Origin: Pegoplata infirma
Lineage: Eukaryota > Arthropoda > Insecta > Diptera > Anthomyiidae
Direction of reading: 5' to 3'
NCBI GenBank assembly: GCA_963921195.1
Contig: OY992536.1
Span: forward strand, 109,890,778-109,954,777
Length of the DNA stretch: 64,000 nt
Below, piece by piece: positions 32,763 to 43,319 of the stretch (its first letter is position 1; the number at the start of each line of letters is the position of its first letter). A program made the position numbers and the translations under genes. The notes below the pieces were generated by a model. The model ran no database searches. It had not been told where the DNA came from and saw nothing but the letters and a program-made list of their open reading frames with translations.

Positions 32763-34325
32763 CAAGGTTTGCAATCGGAACGAATATCGGTATCGATATC
32801 GGTATCGTTTTTTTTTATTTATTTCGGTATCGGTATCGGTTACGGTATTTGAGTTGGATCGGTTACAGTATTGCCGATACCGAAACGTCGATACCGGTAC
32901 GTACCGGTATTATCAAAAAAAATGCTAAAAATATAAAAAACGCATAAAAACTTAAAAAAATATCTTTTTTTTTTTTTTAATTTTAATACTAAACACGTAT
33001 TGACGTATTTATTTTTAGCTTTTTTGCTAAAATGCCCTTTAAAATGTAAAAAAAATTAAAATAGCGTTTTCTTAGGGGGTCGGCGGGGATGTTGCCGGAC
33101 CACATCTACAAAAGTGGGCGGGCCGAGAAAACTGTAATTTTCTTATCCCCTTGATCAAAGTGCAGGACTTTGAAGTTATTCTGACATAAAAATGTTTCAT
33201 TTGTTAAAGAAATTACTCAATATGGCGAAAAGTTGTACATGCTTGTACACGTTCTTTACACACGAAGATTCCAAAGACCTTTCATTTGATATGTAACATG
33301 ACTAGGTTTCTTTGTATGATATAGGAGATAAACTCAAAAAACTGAAAAATGACCGTTTCTTTCCCCCCTCATTTTCACCCCCTAAATATGAATTTTGGCC
33401 GCTAAAAATATACACAAAAAAAATACACCCTTTATTTTTCCTGCTCTACAAAATAAAACAAATTCCATAAAGATCGGCGGGTGACACCAGGGAGACCTTC
33501 CTTGTTAGCCGAATCCATGAATATCGTCAGTGCCCTTTTAAAGTGATAGTTAGTTTTCTAACGTGACAAAAATTAACAATTTTGATTAGAAATATTTTAT
33601 TTTGAGTAAAAAACTTTTTTTTGTCATGTTTAAAATTTTTTGTGTGTAAAATTTTTTTGCGAGTAGAAGTTTTTTTTGCTTAATTGTAAAAATATTTGTG
33701 AGTGACAAAAATACTTTGTAAAATATTTTTCTTCAATGTTTTTAAAGCTGGTTTAACGGGTTTTTCAACACGTGAACTAAAGGTGAAACCAATTTGAAAT
33801 TCACGGTTTTGCTAATAATATTTGAACCACGAAGTCCTATTAATATCAAAAAAATCCTTGGGCACCCACATCGCGGATTAAATAAAAATATCCAAAAAAC
33901 TAAACTATATATACTAAGGGGTTCAGAAAGTATTGAGAGTCTAAATGATTTCAAAAAATTTTCGTGAAAATCAAATTTCTTCTGCTGAGTATGACTTTTT
34001 TTGAAATTTTTACTTAATCCACGATGTGGGTGCCCAAAGATTTTTTTGATTTTTATGAGACTTCGGGGAGGCATTTGGAGTACGATTATTCATATACTTA
34101 CAAAAATGAAAAAAATGAAAAATTTTCTATTAATTTTTTTTTGTAAAAAAACATGGTTTTTTAGGAAAAACCGTTTCAATACCGGTACGTACCGGTACCG
34201 AAAGAAAAGGTTTTTGGATACCGGTATCCGATACCAAAACTGAGTTTCGGTATTGGTACCGGTATTCAATTAAAAGGGTTTTGAAACGGATAATGGTATT
34301 GAAAAGGTATCGATTGCCAACATTG
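32763..34325. mobile_element. Non-autonomous hAT element, 1563 bp
   Basis: Ends CAAGGTTTGCAATCGGAACG and the complement of CAATGTTGGCAATCGATACC. Exact duplication ACTAAAAC (32755-32762, 34326-34333). Both terminal regions are packed with TATCGG/CCGATA words. Each holds the perfect 18-base palindrome taccggtacgtaccggta about 130 bases from its tip (32892-32909 and 34180-34197). The interior has no transposase. It is filled by Fam-C, Fam-E and Fam-B fragments (33060-33830) and an inner inverted pair (GGGCACCCACATCG, CGATGTGGGTGCCC). Confidence 0.88.
33060..33830. repeat. Chimeric fill of Fam-C, Fam-E and Fam-B fragments in the hAT interior
   Basis: 33060-33200 resembles the Fam-C block (AGTGGGCGGGCCGAG, AGTGCAGGACTTTGAAG). 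33210-33504 is the second half of Fam-E ending GAGACCTTCCTTG. 33507-33830 is Fam-B in reverse (GCCGAATCCATGAATA, GTGAAACCAATTTGAAATTC). Each piece lacks one end. Confidence 0.6.
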
Positions 34326-34465
34326 ACTAAAACATGAAAAAAAAATATAAAAAATAGCTTGTATTTGTCAAAGCATAATTTAAGACATAAAAAGAAGTTA
34401 ATAATTCGCCATTCGTGTAAAATTTCGATCACTATCGTCTCCGAGAATTAGTGCCCTGCTATAGA

Positions 34466-34850
34466 GTGTTAATGATTTAGTTTTTTGACATTTAAGACTT
34501 TTGCTATATTATTTGGAGTTTTTTTTATAGTATTTTTGCAATATTCCTAAATCATGCCTTTAGATGCAAATAATGGCTGTGTTTTTCAATCATTCAGATA
34601 AGGATTAACTAACCAAAATGTGGACTTATATAATCTTAGTCACATTAAGGTTTACCATTTACGACTCTTTTCGTATTTAGGAATTTTTTTAAAATTTTTT
34701 TTTGCTAAATTTTTAAAACATACCTTAAGGTGCCAATTAAAACTAATCTAATGACATCATACAGCGAGCAATAACGCCATCTTTTGGATTATATTTCAAA
34801 CGTATGAGTGTAAAACACTGCTTTTTATTATTATTAAAAGGGAGATCCTC
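34466..34850. repeat. Fam-H copy, decayed
   Basis: GGCTGTGTTTTTCAATCATT at 34577, AAATGTGGACTTATATAATC and AACATACCTTAAGGTGCC follow in Fam-H order. The far end is not clear. Confidence 0.6.
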
Positions 34851-35300
34851 CTTTAAGTAAAGTATGGTATATTTTTTATCCCCATGTAATATATTGGTCT
34901 AGGACTACATAAAGTGTAAGTATTTTTGATTCCCGATCGACTTTTAGCCGCTCTAGCAATCTAGCATGTCCGTTTGTGTAAATGATTTCAATGCCAATTT
35001 TTGTTGTTTTCCCCATAGAGTAAAGATGATCAGAGATTTTGATAGGCCCCAAAACAATAAGTCACTTTATATAAATTGCTTCTCTTAATGTTTAAGAGAG
35101 TTTTTACATGCAATAGTAAAGGTAATACTAAGAGAACCAACTTATTGAGAGAGCAAAATAAATGGCATCCAACCAATTTGACACCCACTGGTTTTCCCCG
35201 TCAGATAAAGTTATTTTTTTATTTTGTAATCAGTATCGGATCAAAAGTTATGAGGGAAAAAGGGAATTTCACACCGATTTTCTCACGGTAACCTGAAAAT
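34851..35300 (+). repeat. Fam-B fragment
   Basis: TATTGGTCTAGGACTACATA then TCCCGATCGACTTTTAGCCG and CTAGCATGTCCGTTTG repeat the Fam-B core up to the point where the microsatellite would start. Ends are missing. A 71-codon frame at 35076-35291 has no features. Confidence 0.55.
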
Positions 35301-35680
35301 ATGTATTCAGTGTTAATATTTTTGCGTAGTTTCATAAAAAACTTTAAAAATAAAAAAAAAAAATTTAAAAATTAAAATTTTTTTTAAAGAGTATATTAAA
35401 ATATGGTTATGTTTTTTTTTTTTTTATTTGGAAAAGTTTAGAAAAATTTAAATGAAATGATAAATAATTACATTAAACAAATGCTTGCACCAGAAAATTG
35501 CAAGAAAGATTTATAAAAAATCAGAAATTAAAAAAAAAAATTAAAATTTTAGAAAATTAATCAAGAATCAGAAAAATTCAGATAAACACTAAATTAAGAA
35601 AATAGTTCAGGTTAAAAAAAGTTCAAAAAATTCCAAAAAAAAAAACTCAAAAAAAATCGTAAAAATTAAAAAAAAAACTA
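35301..35680. other. AT-rich, A-run-rich filler
   Basis: Dominated by AAATTAAA and A/T runs; nothing recognisable. Confidence 0.5.
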
Positions 35681-37220
35681 ATAAGAGTGTTAAATTCGGC
35701 TGTGCCGAATATTTTATACCCTCCAATATTTAAAAAAAATTACAGGAGCGCTTTTTGGGGGAGGGGCTTCGGCGGGTGCTATGGGGACACCTCCCCCTCA
35801 AAAAAATGTTTATTGATTCATTTAATATGCTTTTTGCACTAAAGTTATACAATTTTATAATTTTTTACAATATTTTTTTATATACACGCCCTAAAAAGCG
35901 GGCGGGCCAAAAACATACATGTATCAAGAAGAAGCACGCATGCAAATGCTTAAAACAGTGTTCAACAACATGTTAAAACAACTACAGGAGCGCTTTTTGG
36001 GGAGGGGCTTCGGTGGGTGCTGTGGGGGACACCAACCCCTCGCAAAAAATGTTTACTGATTCATTTATTATGCTTTTTGCACTAAAGTTATACAGTTCTA
36101 TAATTTTTTACAATATTTTTTATATCCACGCCCTAAAAAGGGGGCGGGTCAAAAACAAACAATATTGTTAAGACCCCCCGGTCCTAGTGCAGGACTCTGA
36201 ACTTCTTCTTGCATAAAAATGTTTTATTTGTTTAACAAAAATACAAGAAAATACGTAAAAAAAAGTCTTTCATACCCTCCAATATGTAAAAAAATTAAAA
36301 AAACATTTTCGGGGGGCGAACTTTTTTTGCGGTCAGTGGGGGACGTTGAGAGCACCTTCCCATCGCAATAAAAAATGTTTCATTTATTTAACAAAAAAAA
36401 AAACATGAAAAAATTGTATTTTTTCAGAGGTTGGTTCAGTTCTTCAAGGGGGGAACTTTTTTCCCCTGGCCCGATTTTGCCCATTCACGAACTTAACCTG
36501 CCTATGAACATGAGACATATTTGTGCCAAACTTCAGGAGTCTGGCTGTTTTGTTTTGGACTGCATCGTGTTATCTACAGACAGACGGAAGGACGGACAGA
36601 CGGACATTCATAGAATGTCTTAGAATCGATCATAGATCAATAATATATAAACTTTATGGGGTGCCCGATCGATATTTCGATGCCTTACAAACGGAATGAC
36701 AAAGTGAGTATACCCCCATACTGTGGATGGAGGGTATAAAAATTGCAGGGACGTTTTTTAGTGGATGGAGGGGTTCGGCGGTTTTAGGGGGTGACAATGT
36801 CCCCCTCGTGAATAAATGTTAACTAATTTAATTATTAATTAAGCTTTTCTTCACTATAATAAAATTTTATCACTATTTAAATAATTTGTTTATATCACGC
36901 CCACAAATTAGGGCGGGCCCAAAAAAAATACATTTTTAAATCCCCTTAGTTTTAGTGTAGGACATTGAACTTATTCTAGAAAACATAGTTCCATGTATTA
37001 ACCAACAATACAAAAAAAACATGTACAAAATTGCGGGTTTGAGGTTGCTTTAGTTCTTCAAAGGGGAACTTTCCCCCCTTGTGGAATTTCGCCCATTTAC
37101 AAACTTAGCTGGCCTATGACAATGAGAAATATTTGTATCAAACCTCAGGATATCAGTTCTTTTGTTTTGTAATCGAGATATTGCTATTTGAAATTCGTAA
37201 AAAATGTCAGTTTTTCCCAC
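35681..37220 (+). mobile_element. Fam-C copy with internal tandem units
   Basis: Begins AAGAGTGTTAAATT plus hairpin TTCGGCTGTGCCGAA and ATACCCTCC. Two units of about 242 bp start at about 35741 and 35983 (ACAGGAGCGCTTTTTGGGG ... ACGCCCTAAAAAG.GGGCGGG). A standard Fam-C end with a GACA/GACG run and GATGGAGGGTATAAAA follows at 36735. A third, diverged unit (36745-36920, GCAGGGACGTTTTTTAG ... GGGCGGGCC) follows and runs on to about 37215. Frames of 73-82 codons inside follow the repeat, not a gene. Confidence 0.65.
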
Positions 37221-38220
37221 GTTCAGGAGTTAAAATATTTTTTACCCGTTGCGCCTTCGATTAAAATTCAGAATTTTTCTATTTTAATTGATTCTTAAAT
37301 AAACACTTATAATTAACCAACTTAAAAACAGTGTTAAAAATTCTTTGAACTTTTGCTAAAATAAATAGTCCAAAAAAGTCCTTACATTCAAAGAAAAATA
37401 AAAAAACGAAATAAAATCAGATCAAAAACCTTTTTTCTTTTAAAAAGAACTGTGTCTATGTGCTTTTATTGTATTTTTGTTTTGTATTTGTATTGTATGT
37501 TGTAATTCTTTTTTTGTTGTAGAGGTTCTTAAACCGTTATACCTACTAAACAACAAAAACATTAAATGACCTTCAGCGTCTAGACATATTTGACAATTTT
37601 ACATAAATAATGTGTTCAAACAAAAGTTTCATTTTGTTGGTTGGGTTGGCCCGGTTTGGGTTGGCAGGATAACGCCTAGTGGTATACTTTACTTTTTTTT
37701 TTTGTTTTACATGTATTACTACGATAAATTGTATATACAAAAATCTTCTTCGTCTTCTGCTGCTTGCTGTAGACTGTTTTTTTTTTTTGATATTAGAAAT
37801 ATTTCTGTTGTTGTATTGCGTGCGCAGGATATAATATTTTGATGTTTTATTCTTCAGCAAAACAGTTACTTACACTCATACAATATTATTTTCATACAAA
37901 AAATTCCTTGAATTGGTGAGTTTGTTCAACTTTTGCTGGTAAGTAAGCAAGTAATATTTTATTATTTTGCTACTAAATAAGCTGTATGGTAAGGTGGTAT
38001 GTAGGTGGTTAATATCATTTCTCTTAGTCTGCCATGTTTTTTTTTTTTTTTTTTAACGGGGTGTTATGGCAAAAGGACCATAAACTTTGGGTTTTCTGTG
38101 TATGTCAATGAAAAGTTCAAGTTTACTGAAAAAAAAAAAATATATGCGTAGGCATAGATTACTTATTTATTTTATTTTCTTTTGAATTATTTAATTTTTT
38201 TGTTATTTTATTTACATAAT
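37221..38220. other. Non-coding, probably single-copy
   Basis: AT-rich sequence with a GC-richer patch at 37630-37680 (GGTTGGGTTGGCCCGG) and CTTCTTCGTCTTCTGCTGC at 37744. Overlapping short frames on both strands (76 and 95 codons) have no domain support. A T-run of about 24 lies at 38035-38056. Confidence 0.5.
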
Positions 38221-38390
38221 ACAGGCCAATTGTCACAGTAAGATTTTCTATATTATTTTTGAAATTATTTGTAGAAAACGAAGCTTTTTTTATAGCATAC
38301 ATTAAGGCAGAGATAAAAATCATTTATTTTTTTTATTTAAAAAGCTTTAAACTTTGTCCTTTTTTTTGGAATCAAAAGAATTTTTTTTAT
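38221..38390. repeat. Fam-J fragment
   Basis: GCCAATTGTCACAGTAAGA then TATTATTTTTGAAATTATTTG and AGCATACATTAAGGCAGAG repeat the Fam-J left half. The Fam-V element begins immediately after. Confidence 0.6.
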
Positions 38391-38391
38391 T

Positions 38392-38932
38392 ACACACAAA
38401 AAAAAAACTTTGGCAAATTACTAGGAAAAGTCTCGTAATCCCATTTTACCAATATTTGACAGTTTTCCTTGTTTTTTAACAAATCGAAATAAACATTTTT
38501 TTTTGTAATTTTACATTTTTTTTTTGTATTTTTACAAATTTCCAAGATAATTTTACAAAAAAAAAAATCTAATAAATTAACGAGAATTCCTTGTGATTTT
38601 AATTGCGCCAAAAAACTGTAAATTTACAATTTTATTGCTAAAAAGCTTGTAAAATTTCAAAATTATTGGTAAAAAGCTCGTAAAATTACTAGGAATTCTC
38701 GTAAATTAGGAGGTAGCAAGAAATCTAGTAAAATTACAAAACCTCTTTGTAAATTTTATCGTGTCAAAAAATTTGAATATTTACAATTTTTTGGTGAAAG
38801 CCTTGTAAAACTACAAAATTATTGGTAAACATCTTGTAGAATTACTAGGAATTTTTGTCAAATAGGAGGTAGCAAACAAAAAAAGTTGCAAGTTTTGCTT
38901 GTAATTTTACAAGGTTTTTTTTGAGTGTACGA
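38392..38932. mobile_element. Fam-V element with internal GTAAAATTAC repeats
   Basis: Tips are ACACAAAAAAAAAACTTTG and AAGGTTTTTTTTGAGTGT. The interior is built of variants of GTAAAATTACNAGGAATTCTC and its complement, repeated at least six times. No coding frame of note. Confidence 0.65.
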
Positions 38933-39314
38933 CATGAAATTTGAAAATTTGAAACTTAAGACTAAGGGCGGATTATTCAAGTTACAGTTAGCTGTTAACT
39001 GTCGACTTAACGGAGCCTTATGTCAAAACTTGTATGAAAAAGTTAAATTTAACGGAGAGTTATTTTATTACCGAGCATTGAGTAATCCAGCTTAAATGTA
39101 GTGCAAATGCATTTACAGTTTTTCATTTCGTGATCCTGTTTCCTTTTAAAAGTATTTTCTTTAGAGAATTAAATTTTATAAAATGATTTTTTAATATTTT
39201 TACTTGTCCTAGGATGCTCTTGTGATAGCAAATGAAAGAGGAGGATCTCCCCTAATTTTCCTATATTATTATTTTTACATATCAGGGAAAAGGAGGTAAG
39301 TAACGTCCTTTCAA

Positions 39315-39861
39315 TGTGTTGGTATGCCTCTAGAAACTTGCAAGCAAAACCTACGGCTTTGTTATGCGACGGAGACTAATCAAAGATGGGCAAATGGATG
39401 GACGTGTGAGACAACACGACTGATTTGGCCTTCTCTTAATCAGGGGCGCACAAGTGAGCTGATATCGCTTCTAAGAGGAGAGATTTCAACGGTGGTTTCT
39501 ATAATTACCGGACACTGTCTTACAGGGAAGCACGCAGAGCGGTTAAATGTACCGTCGAATGACTTTTGCCGAAGTTGCATGGATGAAGAGGAGTTGGAAA
39601 CTATCGAACACTTTATTTGCCATTGCCCGGCACTTTCTGGTCAGAGACTTGCTTCACTGGGATCTAGGGAGCTGTACGATCTTTCTGATTTGTTGGGTGT
39701 CAAAATTCAACATCTAAGGAGTTTTATAAGAGGCTCAAAATGGTTTAACGACAGGGACTAGTAGGGAAACCTATTACGGTCCCGTGGTATCACAATGGAC
39801 CTCAGAGTCTACGTGTGTTGACGTAAAACGTCAGCAGCCACTTACAACCTAACCTAACCTA
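39315..39861 (+). mobile_element. 5'-truncated I/LOA-type retrotransposon with (CCTAA)n tail
   Basis: The copy is the extreme 3' end of ORF2, a short UTR and the tail ACCTAACCTAACCTAAC at 39848-39864 instead of poly(A). Target duplication acgtcctttcaa (39303-39314) versus acgacctttcaa (39862-39873), eleven of twelve bases. It lies in the Fam-M palindrome. Confidence 0.85.
39324..39761 (+). pseudogene. ORF2 C-terminal fragment (post-RNase H, zinc-knuckle-like)
   Basis: A 145-codon open frame to a TAG at 39759-39761; no natural start, the ATG is incidental. It includes a TGHCLTGKHAERLNV segment and the motif C-x2-C-x10-H-x4-C (CRSCMDEEELETIEHF then CHCP). This is the arrangement after the RNase H domain in I, R1 and LOA clade retrotransposons. 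It lacks RT and RNase H catalytic parts. No internal stop, so insertion is fairly recent. Confidence 0.8.
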
Positions 39862-40218
39862 ACGACCTTTCAAAACTTTATTCTTTAATATCATTTAAAA
39901 TTTTTAACAAAATATTTTGATAAAGTTTTCAAGGGATTTTATACGCATCCTTTTATCCTGATATGGCGAAAAAAAACAAATGAAAAAATTAGGGGAGAAT
40001 CTCCACTTTCATTTGCCATCACCAGTGGCATTCTAGAACAAGTAAAAATAGTTAAAAAATATTTTACAAAATGCATCCTTTAAAACTTTGAAGTCCTTTT
40101 AAAAGGAAACAGGATCACGGAATGAAAAACTGTGAAAGCAGTTTTACTCCATGTGATATCTACTTTTACTTGACTCAATGCACCGTTCGACAGCCATTAT
40201 TAAACATGATCCGGATGA

Positions 40219-40405
40219 TTAGGCAACAGAAAACTAGCAGTTATGAATTTATTTTGAGTCCTAAAACTATGCTATACAAAATAATTTTATTGTAAAATTA
40301 AATAAATGAAAGCAAATGTTTTTCGTTGAGGTAACATATCCTAAAACCTTCAAGAGAAGGAAATCCTTTCTAATCCTTTGTTTTAAATCAAATTTCAACT
40401 TACAT
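40219..40405. mobile_element. Fam-F MITE, truncated
   Basis: Left end TAGGCAACAGAAAACTAGC, motif CCTAAAACTATGC, then the interior to AAATCAAATTTCAACTT, where it stops. Fam-J follows. Confidence 0.8.
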
Positions 40406-40678
40406 ATAACTTCGAAAATCGTTTTATTCACTCGTAGCGTAACAATTGGCCTTAAGCCAAAGAACTTTAGATTTTTTTTATTTTAAAAATTTTAAGATTG
40501 GAAGCCGTTGTTTGTTACAATATTGTAACACACAATGTTTACACAAAACCGTTTGATTCAGTGGAAGCGTGACAATTGGAATTTAACAAAAATTCTGAAT
40601 CAAATGGTTTTCTAGGTTTTGTGTAAAAATTGTGTGCATGTTTTTAGGCTTAAAGAAAAATCTGATAATACTTTTAAG
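40406..40678. repeat. Fam-J fragments
   Basis: AAATCGTTTTATTCACTCG with AACAATTGGCCTTAAGCC, and later GTGACAATTGGAATTTAAC with GGTTTTGTGTAAAAATTGTG, are inverted Fam-J halves. The shared motif is decayed to GCATGTTTTTAGGC at 40638. Confidence 0.6.
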
Positions 40679-41040
40679 TAAGGAAACAAAAAAGTAGCGG
40701 TTATAAATTTATTTTGAGGCCTAAAACTATGCAACAACATATTTGAAACAATAGTCAGAAATCAAACATATTTTTATTGAAATCTTATTTAAAGCAATAA
40801 AGAATTATGAAGGATTGTCCTGATTAAAGAATTAAGATGGATTAAATAATTTTGAAGGATTGTTCAGATTAAAGAATTATGACGGATTGTCCTGATTTTC
40901 TCCTCTTAGAGGTTTTAGGATGTGTTACTTTAACGTAAACCATTTGCTTTCATTTTTTTAATTTTAAAATATTTTTATGTTGTATAGCATAGTTTTAGGC
41001 CTCAAAATAAATATATATCTGATAGTTTTCTGTTGCCCTA
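40679..41040. mobile_element. Fam-F hAT-type MITE, expanded, exact 8-bp duplication
   Basis: Tips TAAGGAAACAAAAAAGTAGC and TTTTCTGTTGCCCTA, flanked by CTTTTAAG on both sides (40671-40678, 41041-41048). The interior holds three tandem variants of AAAGAATTATGAAGGATTGT followed by TCCTGATT, making it about 70 bp longer than other copies. Confidence 0.9.
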
Positions 41041-41045
41041 CTTTT

Positions 41046-41397
41046 AAGCTATGTTAACACTGTACAATGACAATGAGTCGTATGATTTTTTTGAAAAAGC
41101 AAGATTTTTATAGCATAATTTTAGGCATGTTATAAATATGTGATTATGATTTCAAAGCGACATAAAAGTCTACATATTGCTAAATTTATGAACAAATATA
41201 TCAATTTATTTAAGCTTAAGTCGATTTATTAAAAAAAAAAATATCATAAATGTTATTGTTTTGCTGGGATTTAATTTTCGGATCATATGTTTACAAAATG
41301 CCAAAAATTATGCTACAGAAAAATTTAACTTTATTATAAAAATCGTCGAAAATAAACCGACTCAGTGGTAAGATGTAAACACAGATTAAACAAACAC
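41046..41397. mobile_element. Fam-A MITE
   Basis: Left AGCTATGTTAACACTGTAC (diverged tip), body with ATAGCATAATTTTAGGCATG and GCCAAAAATTATGCTACAG, right GGTAAGATGTAAACACAG. Confidence 0.75.
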
Positions 41398-41403
41398 TGT
41401 TAA

Positions 41404-41638
41404 CACCGTCCGACCAAAAAGTTTTGAGACCAAAAGTTTTGAGAGTATGGCGGAAAATAAAATATTCGCATTTTCTCGAAAAATGCAAAAAAAAAAGAAT
41501 TTTGAACTAAATAAAAAATTCACTCCAGACAGAAAGTGGGTATAAAAATGACATTTGGCGACACGTGTATTTTATTTTAGGCCCTTCTTTCAGAATTTGT
41601 AGGTCTGGTCCATATGTAAAAAAGTGTGTCGGACGGTG
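41404..41638. mobile_element. 235-bp MITE, CACCGTCCGAC tips, TAA duplication
   Basis: CACCGTCCGACCAAAAAG and GTGTGTCGGACGGTG are inverted; TAA on both sides (41401-41403, 41639-41641). Same tip class as 47034-47365 and 51117-52152. Confidence 0.85.
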
Positions 41639-41641
41639 TAA

Positions 41642-42769
41642 TTATATAAATATTTGAATGAGTTTTTTTTTAGAAAAGTTTTTCAATTTTCTGCTAATTA
41701 ATTCGAAATAATTTCTAATTTTTATCGCTGCTATAATATTATTCTATTCATATTAAAAACTAATTTAAAATAATATTTATACTACGATTTAAATAACACA
41801 AGTAAATATTTAGAAAAATAATGTCAATGATTCATTTAGTAAATTAAATAATAATTAAATTAAATTTTTAGCACTATAGAGCAATAAAAAAATGTATATA
41901 AACATGGCAATCGTAGACGACAAGTACATGTAGAAAAAAGGCCAATGACTGCATAATAAATTTTAATATATAACTACATTTTAAACTTGCAGTTAAATTT
42001 GCACTTGCTAAATAGAAAAAATAAAAGATCAATGACTTTTTCATATAAAAACAAAAACTACTAGATTTTGATAACAAGCCTTACAAATAGCAAAATTTAA
42101 AAACCATTTATTTGTATTTAAAATTCTAAATCTATTTGCTTAGAAACTTATGTACTTAAATAATAAGTGTGTTTGTATTTTTTAATATTTTTATTACCGG
42201 TAAAACGACCTTGATGTTAATGACCCCATATTTGAAGTACCTACTCAAAGTGATTTCAATGCAGTTTTTTTTTTCTTTTTGTTTCCACATTCTATTTTAT
42301 GCCCTGATAAGATATTGAAAGAAGAACAAAAAAAAATCTGTTTTGTGTTTATATAAAAGTTTTCGTCATATGTTTTCTAAGTTTGCAATATTTATGGTTT
42401 TTTTGTTGTTTTTTTTTATCAGTAAATTGTTTTTATTATGGCGGAAAAATAAACGCAATAATTCAAGGTTAATAACAGATAACAGTAACAAAAATACTTA
42501 ATAATACAATGACAGGTAAAATGCAGTTGATTTTGAAATAATAATTTGATTAATATTCTAATTCTGCACAAAAATAACACAGTGCAACAACCAAAATCGG
42601 AATGTGGATGAAACCAAAAACAAATGAAAGTTGACATGTTTCATAACAAAAGCCTCAAAGCTTTTTTTAGTTCAGCGCTAGATTTTTTTACACGCATTTG
42701 AAGTTAGTGAACTTTCATTATAATTATAATAAAAATTGCTTGAAAACTATATAGGGAGTATACTTAATT
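41642..42769. other. Non-coding, AT-rich
   Basis: Nothing recognisable apart from T-runs near 42265 and 42405. Minus-strand frames of 67 and 72 codons have noise-like composition. Confidence 0.5.
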
Positions 42770-43215
42770 TTGCAATTGCCTTTAAATAACAATCATACGC
42801 AACGGTGTATAGTGATTTATTTTTAATAATTTGGATATTTAGTAAGTAGGTACTGGACCGATTACAGCGAAATTTATACCGGTTATAGCTGACGTAATTT
42901 CGATGGATTATAGATTATTACACTCACAACAACAAATAACATATTGTTGTAGTCCAATGGACTGTCATATGTAAAATTGTTTTAAATTAAATCGTTATTT
43001 TTGCTAAATAATCTTGACAATGAAATCTGACAAATTTCGAAACATGTGTCGATTAAGTCTTGCAAAAATGATCAGCATAAATAAATTTAAAACAAAAAAA
43101 AAATTTTCTTGAAAATTATGCTATGAGAATATCATGGTCTTAATTAGTAAAGAAAATAATGACCTCGAGCCAGAATAAACATCCTTATAATATAACATTT
43201 TAAAGGTCGAATAAA
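42770..43215. repeat. Fam-N fragment
   Basis: ATAATCTTGACAATGAAATCT, CAAATTTCGAAACATGTGTC and GAGAATATCATGGTC...GACCTCGAGCCAG match, in reverse, the arm at 46677-46830. No coding. Confidence 0.6.
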
Positions 43216-43319
43216 ACAATTTTTATTTTTTAATAAAAATTAATCAGAATTTGTATTTTTTAACAATTTTATGAAAAAATGTATTCACTTATAATGATTT
43301 CTTTATAGATAGTATGAAG

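Larger units (their letters stand above)
32620..34465. mobile_element. Fam-K copy split by a hAT element
   Basis: The left half has GTAAGCCCCTGATGCTAATT and CTGAAATTATGCTTTGATAA. The right half has CAAAGCATAATTTAAGAC and CCGAGAATTAGTGCCCTG. The hAT element at 32763-34325 divides it with an exact 8-bp duplication. Confidence 0.7.
39083..40190. mobile_element. Fam-M palindromic DNA element, split
   Basis: The arms are inverted copies. The left has TTCGTGATCCTGTTTCC, ACTTGTCCTAGGATGC and GAGGAGGATCTCCCC. The right has GGGGAGAATCTCCAC, CATTCTAGAACAAGT and GGAAACAGGATCACGGAATG. The centre is occupied by a retrotransposon fragment at 39315-39861. A related arm lies at 47140-47365. Confidence 0.75.

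Noticed and set aside
37573..37860. Paired frames on both strands (95 and 76 codons)
   Set aside because: Low complexity (poly-Ser/Arg from CTTCTTCG repeats) with no supporting signals.
38392..38932. CRISPR-like array of GTAAAATTAC repeats
   Set aside because: The units are irregular, inverted in part, without unique spacers, and lie in a TIR element of a eukaryote.
39848..39864. Interstitial telomere repeat (CCTAA)n
   Set aside because: It is three units placed exactly at the 3' end of a retrotransposon fragment with a target duplication, so it is the element's tail.
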